7,451 nt of DNA, taken from NCBI GenBank assembly GCA_003563755.1, contig PWUB01000325.1, positions 1-7,451 of the forward strand, written 5' to 3'. How positions within the stretch are numbered: position 1 is the first letter of the stretch; every line of letters starts with the position of its first letter. The notes under the pieces were generated by a model. It was not told the origin of the DNA and did not search any database. It saw only the letters and a list, made by a program, of their open reading frames with translations. The translations under genes were made by a program, and so were the position numbers. The stretch is from Clostridia bacterium. Its GTDB lineage: Bacteria > Bacillota_E > SLMV01 > PUMD01. Below are positions 1 through 5,280 of the stretch, piece after piece.

Positions 1-185
1 CATCTGGCAACCTGGTCTCCGACGGCAACTCTGTCACCACGCGGGGCCGTTGTGTTCTCTGCATGCGTTGCTACAACTTCTGTCCCGAATCGGCGATTAC
101 TTACATGCAGCGGCCACATGACCTCAGACGGGGTGTACCCTACAGGGGTCCGGTAGAGGAGTTCGATCCCCGGATTCTGCGGTGA
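1..185 (+). CDS. EFR1-type 4Fe-4S ferredoxin, C-terminal fragment
   Basis: The frame starting at base 3 is open from the left edge to a TGA at 183-185 and gives the last 60 residues of a protein whose start lies outside the window. It contains C-x2-C-x2-C-x3-C-P (read as RCVLCMRCYNFCP, about residues 16-28 of the fragment), which binds a 4Fe-4S cluster. The wording of this motif and the short basic tail after it resemble the second cluster of EFR1-family proteins, which join a flavodoxin-like domain to a two-cluster ferredoxin and carry electrons in the cytoplasm of anaerobes. The flavodoxin part and the first cluster would be upstream and cannot be checked here. It could instead be a plain two-cluster ferredoxin or another enzyme with a ferredoxin tail. 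The 4Fe-4S call is firm; the EFR1 assignment is probable. Confidence 0.82.
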   Translation, partial: SGNLVSDGNSVTTRGRCVLCMRCYNFCPESAITYMQRPHDLRRGVPYRGPVEEFDPRILR

Positions 186-188
186 GTA

Positions 189-393
189 TTATGTCTCCTG
201 GATTCCGATACCTGATGGCAGGGCTTCAGTCACCCAGGCGAAGGCCTCCTCGTACGTCTGGGTGAAACCAGCGGCATCCGCCCCGAGATGCTGCACCGAT
301 ATCACGGTGCAGCACCTCCACGATTGCTCTATACCCGGGTGACAGCACGGGGCACGGCCACTTTTCAATCTGCATATCAAGCGAGGACATCAT
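189..393 (-). pseudogene. Short frameshifted gene, possibly HicB-like antitoxin remnant
   Basis: Two overlapping minus-strand frames look like one gene broken by a single-base shift. The first begins with tandem ATG codons at 393 and 390, 9 bases after the acetyltransferase stop. It reads naturally through LSPGYRAIVEVLHRDIG, then degenerates and stops at 226-228. From about base 305 the protein-like reading moves to a second frame containing GFTQTYEEAFAWVTEAL, which stops with TAA at 189-191. Joining them takes a +1 shift near 300-312 and gives about 67 residues. The second segment resembles the strand-then-helix end of HicB-type antitoxin domains (a TQ...T-EEA...EAL pattern), but two residues usual in that turn are missing and no HicA partner is visible. 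No clear ribosome binding site precedes the ATGs, so translation might depend on the acetyltransferase. It could be a decayed gene, a sequencing error or chance. The HicB link is tentative. Confidence 0.3.
289..314. repeat. Perfect 10-bp inverted repeat, 6-base loop
   Basis: TGCTGCACCG (289-298) and CGGTGCAGCA (305-314) are exact reverse complements separated by ATATCA. The element lies between the convergent ferredoxin and acetyltransferase genes. It coincides with the point where the minus-strand reading frame appears to shift. Neither strand has a T-run after the stem, so it is not a standard intrinsic terminator, although it could fold in either transcript. Confidence 0.6.
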
Positions 394-402
394 CGTTGTT
401 TG

Positions 403-873
403 CTACAGATGCTTTATCATCAACAGGCACGGGCTGTCTTCCTCCCACATCTCAGTCAGCGTTATCAGCGGTTCAAAGCCAACCCGCAGGTAGAACTGCC
501 TGGTTTTGTCGTATTCTTCAGATTCAGCCACATCACTGAGTGTCTTGACGATCACATACTTGCAGCCCTGCTCCGAAAAATACTCGTATGCTGTCTCTAC
601 CAGCTTCTTCCCGATGCCCTGACCGTGGTGTTCGGGCAGTACGCCCAGGACGTAAATGTCACCCGTGTGTCCGTGGTGGATCTTGACGGCCACAAAGCCG
701 AGACAGTTGCCGCCGTGATCCATCGCTACCCAAACAGGCAGATCAGCTACGTCCTCAACATAATCGTTCACCGCTTCTTCAACGCCAAACCAGTCGGGCA
801 GAGCCCGAAGGATTGTGTCTGCACAAGTGGATTTCTTCTCTCCTCCAGTGATCTCTACGATCACGTGGTTCAT
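403..873 (-). CDS. GNAT-family N-acetyltransferase
   Basis: This 156-residue protein has the size and order of a single-domain GNAT enzyme, which transfers an acetyl group from acetyl-CoA to an amine. Strand beta4 (about residues 72-79, DIYVLGVL) leads into the acetyl-CoA pyrophosphate loop PEHHGQGIGKKL (residues 80-91), a good match to the Q/R-x-x-G-x-G/A motif except that His83 takes the first position. The C-terminal FYLRVGFEPL segment (127-136) is the usual motif B region with a conserved Tyr (128), a frequent general acid. The frame extends upstream to an ATG at 909. I chose the ATG at 873 because GGAGG (880-884) precedes it with a 6-base spacer, and the first strand of the fold begins there. 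The acceptor cannot be told from sequence. The gene stands between decayed-looking stretches on the same strand and is intact. Confidence 0.9.
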   Translation of the reverse strand: MNHVIVEITGGEKKSTCADTILRALPDWFGVEEAVNDYVEDVADLPVWVAMDHGGNCLGFVAVKIHHGHTGDIYVLGVLPEHHGQGIGKKLVETAYEYFSEQGCKYVIVKTLSDVAESEEYDKTRQFYLRVGFEPLITLTEMWEEDSPCLLMIKHL

Positions 874-879
874 CTGTCG

Positions 880-884
880 CCTCC
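880..884 (-). promoter_or_regulatory. Ribosome binding site of the acetyltransferase
   Basis: On the minus strand GGAGG is followed by CGACAG and then ATG at 873. This decides the start over the in-frame ATG at 909. Confidence 0.75.
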
Positions 885-915
885 AAACTGGACGTGGACG
901 GCCGGCCATATGTGT

Positions 916-1212
916 CTAATTCTGTGGTCTCACCGGCACGGGCGGGTTTGGCGCTCTATGCTGGGACGCCTTCGCCTCACTGGTGGTTGGGAGAGTTCTG
1001 AGCCCCTCATTCACCCCTAGCACCTTCCCTGCAAGTCCCGGCGGATGGCCGCCAGGGAAGTCCGGCGTTCTGTGATCGTCGAACATCTCCCTGAGCTCCT
1101 CTGTGGTTACGGCACGGCAATCATCGCCCTCAGACGGCATCATCCGTATCTCGGTTCTCACATTGGCCCCGGTTTCGAGTATGACAGGAGCGCTGGCTGG
1201 ACGCCACCACAT
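916..1212 (-). CDS. Hypothetical protein or gene fragment, unrecognised
   Basis: A 98-codon open frame runs from ATG at 1212 to TAG at 916-918, 42 bases upstream of the acetyltransferase start and on the same strand. Its middle part reads like real protein with codons similar to the neighbours (for example VTTEELREMFDDH at about residues 35-47). The end is rich in Pro, Ala and Arg and looks like unselected sequence. No ribosome binding site precedes the ATG at 1212 or the internal tandem ATGs at residues 24-25. I do not recognise any family, signal peptide or membrane segment. It may be a small gene, the remnant of a larger one, or chance; the weak start argues against a functional gene. Confidence 0.25.
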   Translation of the reverse strand: MWWRPASAPVILETGANVRTEIRMMPSEGDDCRAVTTEELREMFDDHRTPDFPGGHPPGLAGKVLGVNEGLRTLPTTSEAKASQHRAPNPPVPVRPQN

Positions 1213-1222
1213 GCAATGATAC

Positions 1223-1318
1223 CTAAGGATCTATCAGTATCGCCATAATGACCGCTGCCACGGTGAGATCTATCAGCGTTCGAGACGCGCCCTCGAACTC
1301 GAACCACCCGGAGCGCTG
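1223..1318 (-). pseudogene. Possible remnant of a membrane-protein C-terminus
   Basis: A 31-codon frame between two stops reads WFEFEGASRTLIDL and then a hydrophobic run (TVAAVIMAILI) before ending DP-stop. It has no good start codon and no ribosome binding site, and a TGA lies directly upstream. An amphipathic stretch followed by a short hydrophobic helix looks like the last residues of a membrane protein that has lost its front part. The length is too small to exclude chance. It lies on the same strand as the other remnants in this tract. Confidence 0.18.
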
Positions 1319-1376
1319 TCATGAGGGAGCAATCGTGGGTGAGCAGGGGGAGGGTAGACCGTCAGGGATTAATCCG

Positions 1377-1763
1377 TCACATCAACCCTAGCGATCCTGC
1401 CTGCAGGGAGTCGGTTCCCTTGCTCCTGTACCACAATTGCGCAAATCCACCGGGGCGCTCGGAAAACAGCATTGAAACAGCACCTTTGATTATGCGAACG
1501 TGACATCGCATAAGGGTGATAGGTACCCCATGTCACAGGCTTGGTGGACGTATTGTCAGGATCCATCAACAACCAGATCCGGTACCGGGGGGCAGGTCGT
1601 TGTCCAGAGCTCTTAGGAGATGGACAAGGTCTATGCGGGTGAAGCGCCACCGAACAGGGCGAACGATGCAGGAGTAGCGGCTCTCAAAGGCGAGCAACTG
1701 CAGCTTCAGCTCCGAGAACCCAGTTCCGTCTTGATCCGGCCCCACGTTGACTGTAGCCAGGGG
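1377..1763 (-). pseudogene. Decayed coding sequence in shifting frames, family unknown
   Basis: Protein-like reading appears on the minus strand in successive frames. From 1763 to a TGA at 1566-1568 there are 65 codons directly after a stop, including FSELKLQLLAFESRYS and WRFTRIDLVHLLRAL, with host-like codons (GAG CTG AAG CTG CAG). Further along, a different frame (1532 to a TGA at 1377-1379) gives 51 codons including RIIKGAVSMLFSERPGG and FAQLWYRSKGTDSL. Neither frame has a convincing start or ribosome binding site. A third frame is open across both (1369-1650) but reads as Pro-, Arg- and His-rich sequence unlike real protein. The simplest view is one or two genes broken by small indels. 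I cannot name the family. Chance remains possible for each piece alone. Confidence 0.3.
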
Positions 1764-2180
1764 TTACCCGTGGCTCCCGTCTACGAGTAGGAACCCTTAG
1801 CCCTCGAGTCAATTGGCAGTGTCCTCAGCGACGTCTCCCGTGTTCTCCTGCAGGATCCGCACCGACGCGACACGACCAGATCTGCCATGCAGCCCTGGCC
1901 CTCGGTCGCGGTTTGGCCTGATGATACTTGAGGGTACCCGGTTGACCGCGAGGGGTGGAGTAGCAAACCTTCCCTGATCGCCCTGGTTTTCTCTACGGCT
2001 TCAAACCCGGCCCTGTCGCCCCGAGTCGCTCTTTGGGTTGTGGGTACGGTAATGGTTCCGAAAGACCGGTCCCTGGTATCGCGGGGCTCCGGTGGGTACA
2101 CCCACTTGCGGGGATGTGCGGACGACAGGGTCACCATCAGTTGTAGACCTTGCAAATGTGAGCCCCGTTTCCTATCATGG

Positions 2181-2192
2181 GGTTGCGCAACC
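2181..2192. repeat. 12-bp perfect palindrome, possible operator
   Basis: GGTTGCGCAACC is fully self-complementary and lies about 160 bases upstream of the LEA14-like gene. Gapless palindromes of this size can be binding sites for dimeric regulators, but no promoter was found next to it, so the operator role is a guess. Confidence 0.3.
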
Positions 2193-2313
2193 GGTGGCAG
2201 TCTGATCCTCGATCGGAGGAATCGGCCAGCTGCGGAGGTAACGGGTGCCGAGGTGCCAGAAGACTCCCGCTCTGAACGTAGTGCTGTGAACGTTGCCTGG
2301 ATCAATATCGCAC

Positions 2314-2326
2314 GGCGGGACCCGCC
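2314..2326. repeat. GC-rich 13-bp palindrome near the LEA14-like start
   Basis: GGCGGG-A-CCCGCC is a perfect inverted repeat with a one-base centre, 26 bases before the start codon at 2353. A DNA-level symmetric site is more likely than an RNA hairpin because the loop would be too tight. Its role is unknown. Confidence 0.3.
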
Positions 2327-2352
2327 CGGGTTGGCGGATGGGGGAATCGGAG

Positions 2353-2841
2353 ATGAGACTTCACAGGATGCTCGTCATATGTGTGACTCCCTTGGCGCTG
2401 ATATGCCTGGTCATGGTGGCCCTCACGGTTCTCTGGCATGTCGAGGGGCATCATACGCTTCGGGGCGTGAAACTGAGCCTTTCCGACGTGAGCGTGAGGC
2501 CCCAGGCGGAGATTCCGTTCACCATCACCCTGCACGCACAGAGTACTACCGGGTACCCCTATACCCTGCGCAGCATCCGCTTCGTGGTCGATTTCGATGA
2601 TTTCATATCAGGTGCACGGCCCGAGTACGAAATCTCTGTTGATGTGCCGGCGGAGAAGGGGAGTGAATTCGTGGTGCCCGTCGAACCCGGCTCCGTGTTC
2701 GGGGATGACGAGATCGTGGAGGCCATGTCGGGTGCTGGGCTCCATCGGTGGAGCGTCTCCGGATCAGCCGTGATTCAGCCACTCAGGGGACGGGAGTCGC
2801 CCGATACAGACTTCAGCATCACGGGGGTGGAGAGGCGTTGA
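2353..2841 (+). CDS. Membrane-anchored LEA14/WHy-like domain protein
   Basis: The protein has 162 residues: a short basic N-terminus (MRLHR), one hydrophobic helix at about 6-29, then a beta-rich domain that should lie outside the membrane. The pattern in the domain (VKLSLSDVSVRP, 39-50; PFTITLHA, 55-62; YTLRSIRFVVDF, 70-81; a charged VPAEKGSEFVVPV turn, 98-110; WSVSGSAV, 133-140) resembles the LEA14/WHy beta-sandwich. There, a strand carrying non-polar loops is followed by a residue-spacing rule for 'subtract and scale' strands. Such proteins are linked to stress or envelope functions in bacteria, but no catalytic residues are expected. The start at 2353 is preferred because GGGGGA (2340-2345) lies 7 bases before it; ATGs at 2293 and 2338 have weaker sites. 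Its stop overlaps the next gene by 4 bases. That the gene is real is well supported; the family is an inference from strand pattern. Confidence 0.72.
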   Translation: MRLHRMLVICVTPLALICLVMVALTVLWHVEGHHTLRGVKLSLSDVSVRPQAEIPFTITLHAQSTTGYPYTLRSIRFVVDFDDFISGARPEYEISVDVPAEKGSEFVVPVEPGSVFGDDEIVEAMSGAGLHRWSVSGSAVIQPLRGRESPDTDFSITGVERR

Positions 2842-3233
2842 GATACGGGACCGGATGGGTGGTCGTGTTCTGTCTGGGGATCATCCTTGGGTTTCTTACG
2901 CTGGGTCGCTGGCCCCCCTATTACCAGTACACACCGATTGCGGTGACCGAGTGGGCGTTGCATTGTTTCGCGGTCCTCGCCGGGATCGCTGCGGCCCTGT
3001 TTGCAGAGGAGGGACCCGCAGGTCTGATCAGCGTCGCGGTCATGGTGGTGTTGGCGGTGTCCATTCCCGTGATTGCCACCGCCGTGACGGCCTCGATGCT
3101 CGGAATCACCGACCTGGTGGACATAGCCCTGTACTCGGCCATCCAGCGCGCTCTCACCCGCTCCATCTCCCTCTTCGTGTTCACCACCGTAGGACTTGCC
3201 CTAGGTATAGTCGTCAGGCCCAGGATCATGTGA
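2838..3233 (+). CDS. Four-helix integral membrane protein, unknown function
   Basis: This 131-residue protein is mostly hydrophobic, with four likely membrane helices at about 6-24, 38-56, 62-88 and 108-127 and a short basic end (RPRIM). I chose the TTG at 2838 because it overlaps the upstream stop (TTGA, 4 shared bases) and follows a GTGGAGAGG site at 2827-2835. The frame extends further upstream, but that part is the shadow of the previous gene. The overlap implies translational coupling, so the product is probably made together with the anchored beta-domain protein and may bind it. Pro26-Pro27 and a Glu57-Glu58 pair between helices are the only notable polar marks. I do not recognise a family; short four-helix proteins of this kind are often accessory or assembly factors, but that is not shown here. 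Confidence 0.78.
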   Translation: MRYGTGWVVVFCLGIILGFLTLGRWPPYYQYTPIAVTEWALHCFAVLAGIAAALFAEEGPAGLISVAVMVVLAVSIPVIATAVTASMLGITDLVDIALYSAIQRALTRSISLFVFTTVGLALGIVVRPRIM

Positions 3234-3328
3234 CTGAGGACGGGTGTTGTCCGCTCCGGGTAAGAGAATGAGCTCCGTTCTGCTGGATTCGGATCCTTGT
3301 TCGCCTCCTATATGGAATCGGACGGGGT

Positions 3329-3397
3329 ATGGTTCTGGGCCAGCGGCACTTTGTGGAGGCCGTAATGGAAAACACAAAGAGGCTCTGGGAGGGATAA
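3329..3397 (+). CDS. Possible 22-residue leader peptide or gene remnant
   Basis: ATG at 3329 opens a frame that reads MVLGQRHFVEAVMENTKR and ends four residues later at TAA 3395-3397. The same frame is open back to 3272 and stays protein-like (LVRLLYGIGRG), which favours a remnant of a larger gene over a true leader peptide. A G-rich GGACGGGG run directly precedes the ATG, too close to be an ideal ribosome binding site. No family is recognised. Confidence 0.18.
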   Translation: MVLGQRHFVEAVMENTKRLWEG

Positions 3398-3448
3398 CGC
3401 TACTCGATATAGAAATATACTGTCAGAGATCGCCACCAGCAGATAAGC

Positions 3449-3592
3449 ATGGAGACGGTGGGCCGGGACACATCGACTACTCTTCGCATCCTTTCTCTGA
3501 CCAATCGTCGCCGCACCGTGTGCACTGATAGCTTTGTGGTCTGCAGCTGTACAGCCGGGTCATGTCTTCTATGGAGGGGGTATGTGAATTGA
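3449..3592 (+). CDS. Possible 47-residue upstream ORF overlapping the binding-protein start
   Basis: ATG at 3449 opens a 47-codon frame whose TGA (3590-3592) overlaps the TTG start of the binding-protein gene, giving the same TTGA arrangement seen at 2838-2841. The product is rich in Thr, Arg and Cys (four Cys in the last half) and does not resemble a known protein. No ribosome binding site precedes the ATG. If translated it could couple to the transporter gene, but chance is the more likely explanation. Confidence 0.15.
   Translation: METVGRDTSTTLRILSLTNRRRTVCTDSFVVCSCTAGSCLLWRGYVN
3573..3580 (+). promoter_or_regulatory. Ribosome binding site of the solute-binding protein
   Basis: GGAGGGGG lies 8 bases before TTG 3589. 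It falls inside the reading frame that would start at ATG 3562, which decides for the TTG start and puts a normal lipoprotein signal peptide at the N-terminus. Confidence 0.75.
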
Positions 3593-5196
3593 ACTGGAGA
3601 AGAACCTGTCGCGGTATCGTCGTGTTGATTATGATCCTCGCAATGCTGATACTCGCAGCATGTGCACCCGATGAGGAAGTTGAGCCGGTTGAAGAGCCCG
3701 ATGAGCGCGAGGGTGGAGTTCTGGTCATCGGGCTCGGAGCTGATCCGGTGTCCCTCGACTACCACCTGATGAGCTGCTGGCCGAGCCGGCAGGCCATCCA
3801 CTACATGTACGATCCCCTGCTTCGAATGGACGAAGACGAGGAGCTGGAAGCGATGCTGGCCACCTCGTGGGAGATCGCCGAGGATGGTTTGGCCTACACC
3901 TTCTATCTTCGTGAGGACGTTAAGTTCCATGACGGTACTCGCTTCGATGCTGAGGCAGTGAAGTTCAATTTCGACCGGATTCTCGATCCGGATGTGGGCT
4001 CTTTGCACCTTTCACGGTGGGAGCCCTACATCGATAGCATAGAAGTCGTGGACGACTTCACGGTTACTTTCCATCTCAAGGATATCTACGTCGACTTCCT
4101 GGAGCAGATGACATGGTCCTCTCACATACTGAGCCCTGCTGCCGTGGAGGAACACGGTGAGGACTTCGCTCTGCATCCCGTCGGAACCGGTCCCTTTGTG
4201 TTCGACGAGTATGTGCCGGACAGCCACATCAACTATGTCCGCAACGATGACTACTGGGGTGGTGCGACGTATCTCGATGGGGTCACGGTGAGGATCATCC
4301 CCGAGGCCAGCACTCGCATCATCGAGCTGGAAGCCGGTAACATCGATGCAGTACACGGTGTCGAGCCCAAGGATGTCGAACGGCTGGAAGCCGCGGGACT
4401 GGTGGTTGAGAGGCGCGTGACTCCCAGCTTCCAGATGCTGGCGCTGAACCTGGCAGATGGTGTGACCGCGGAGTGGGCAGTGCGGCGCGCGATCGGTCAC
4501 GCAGTGGATCGGCAGCTGATCGTGGACCAGGTGCTCCTGGGTGCGGCTGATCTCAGCCGTGCCGGGGTGGCGGAGGCATCTCCCTTTTACACCGAGGATG
4601 TACCCGAGATAGAGCTGGATCCCGCGAAGGCGGAGCAGCTGCTTGATGAAGCGGGCTGGATCCTGGGTGAAGACGGCATTCGTCGCAAGGACGGCGAACC
4701 TCTCGAGGTAGTCATCCTGACATCCGACTCCGAGCTCCGAGTGCTCTACAGTGAGATCATCCAGGAGCAGCTGAACGAGATCGGCTTCGATGCGGAGATC
4801 GTGTCTCTGGAGTGGGGTACCTACCTGGATGCCATCCGGGCCGGGGAGTACCACGTATCCTGGTGGAGTCTCGGCGGTTTCGCCCATCGTATCGGATATG
4901 GCACGGCCAATCTGAAGTCAGACGCCTACTGGAACGTCTCTCAGATAGCTCGACAGCCGGCCCTGGCAGAGGTGTCCGAACGGGTCGACGAGCTGGTCGA
5001 CCTCATGTTGATCACCATCGACTACGACGAGCGTACGGAGCTCGTTCACGAGTTCCAGCGCCTGTCTCAGGAGCACCAGCTCAAGGTCTGGTTGTGGCAC
5101 GGTCACAGTCACCCCGTGGTTCAGCCGTGGGTGAAAGACTACGAGTTCTTCAACTATTCCATCTTCTGGCTGCACAATGCGTGGCTCGACAAGTAA
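3589..5196 (+). CDS. ABC transporter solute-binding lipoprotein, SBP_bac_5 (peptide/nickel/opine) family
   Basis: This 535-residue protein is the extracellular receptor of a peptide-class ABC importer. From TTG 3589 the N-terminus is basic (NWRRTCR), then hydrophobic, ending in the lipobox LAAC with the lipidated Cys at 25. An acidic linker (about 28-41) follows, then the family 5 fold: GLAYTFYLREDVKFHDGT (100-117), the EAVKFNFDRI helix (122-131) and PVGTGPF (197-203). Length and motif order match DppA/OppA-type proteins. An ATG at 3562 is in frame but would put nine residues before the basic region and swallow the ribosome binding site. The gene heads an operon with two permeases; a strong hairpin follows its stop. 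The substrate cannot be read from sequence: oligopeptides are most likely, but sugars, nickel chelates and opines also use this family. Intact and confident at family level. Confidence 0.96.
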   Translation: MNWRRTCRGIVVLIMILAMLILAACAPDEEVEPVEEPDEREGGVLVIGLGADPVSLDYHLMSCWPSRQAIHYMYDPLLRMDEDEELEAMLATSWEIAEDGLAYTFYLREDVKFHDGTRFDAEAVKFNFDRILDPDVGSLHLSRWEPYIDSIEVVDDFTVTFHLKDIYVDFLEQMTWSSHILSPAAVEEHGEDFALHPVGTGPFVFDEYVPDSHINYVRNDDYWGGATYLDGVTVRIIPEASTRIIELEAGNIDAVHGVEPKDVERLEAAGLVVERRVTPSFQMLALNLADGVTAEWAVRRAIGHAVDRQLIVDQVLLGAADLSRAGVAEASPFYTEDVPEIELDPAKAEQLLDEAGWILGEDGIRRKDGEPLEVVILTSDSELRVLYSEIIQEQLNEIGFDAEIVSLEWGTYLDAIRAGEYHVSWWSLGGFAHRIGYGTANLKSDAYWNVSQIARQPALAEVSERVDELVDLMLITIDYDERTELVHEFQRLSQEHQLKVWLWHGHSHPVVQPWVKDYEFFNYSIFWLHNAWLDK

Positions 5197-5207
5197 GTGC
5201 AGGACCA

Positions 5208-5260
5208 GGCCTTCGCGGGAGGGGAGACCGATCGTGTCTCCCTTCCCGCTTTCGAAGGCC
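5208..5260 (+). promoter_or_regulatory. Long intercistronic hairpin between binding-protein and permease genes
   Basis: Bases 5208-5228 pair with 5236-5260. The inner stem is 14 bp (5215-5228 with 5236-5249) with one G-U pair and a 7-base loop. The outer stem is 7 bp (GGCCTTC with GAAGGCC), separated by a 4-base bulge TTTC on the right side. No T-run follows, so it is not a classic terminator. Its position, 11 bases after the binding-protein stop and before the permease ribosome binding site, matches hairpins that protect the upstream message from 3' decay or cause partial termination. Either would give more receptor than permease. Confidence 0.75.
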
Positions 5261-5280
5261 GTGCATGGGGAGGATAGGGA

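Larger units (their letters stand above)
1764..2352. other. Gene-poor stretch before the LEA14-like gene
   Basis: No supported gene is visible here. Long open frames exist on both strands over the same bases (minus 1781-2305 and plus 2040-2600). They have poor starts and Arg-, Ser- and Pro-rich products and contradict each other, so GC-rich non-coding sequence explains them better. The stretch includes short symmetric elements at 2181-2192 and 2314-2326. It must contain the promoter of the gene starting at 2353, but I found no clear -35/-10 pair. Confidence 0.5.
3234..3588. other. Leader region upstream of the transporter operon
   Basis: About 355 bases separate the membrane-protein stop from the binding-protein start, enough for a promoter and a regulated leader. 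TATACT at 3416-3421 and TATAGA at 3408-3413 resemble -10 elements, but neither has a good -35 hexamer at 16-18 bases. No intrinsic terminator for the upstream pair was found. Two small open frames lie here (3329-3397 and 3449-3592) and are listed separately. I do not recognise a riboswitch. Confidence 0.4.

Noticed and set aside
400..1020. 206-codon plus-strand open frame
   Set aside because: It lies opposite the acetyltransferase, which has clear family motifs and a proper ribosome binding site; this frame has no recognisable domain.
1228..1276. Direct repeat GATCTATCAG at 1228-1237 and 1267-1276
   Set aside because: Only two copies of 10 bases, 39 bases apart; explained by repeated Leu-Ile-Asp codons in the minus-strand remnant and not an array.
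1781..2305. 174-codon minus-strand open frame
   Set aside because: The product is Arg-, Ser- and Pro-rich with no domain, its start lacks a ribosome binding site, and an equally long frame exists on the other strand over part of it.
2040..2600. 186-codon plus-strand open frame
   Set aside because: It runs well into the LEA14-like gene in a different frame and becomes low-quality sequence; no ribosome binding site was seen at its start.
3562..3588. ATG 3562 as start of the solute-binding protein
   Set aside because: It would place the GGAGGGGG site inside the coding sequence and add nine residues before a normal lipoprotein signal peptide.
4012..4887. 291-codon minus-strand open frame
   Set aside because: It is antisense to the solute-binding protein gene, whose domain motifs are unambiguous; long antisense frames are expected with this codon usage.
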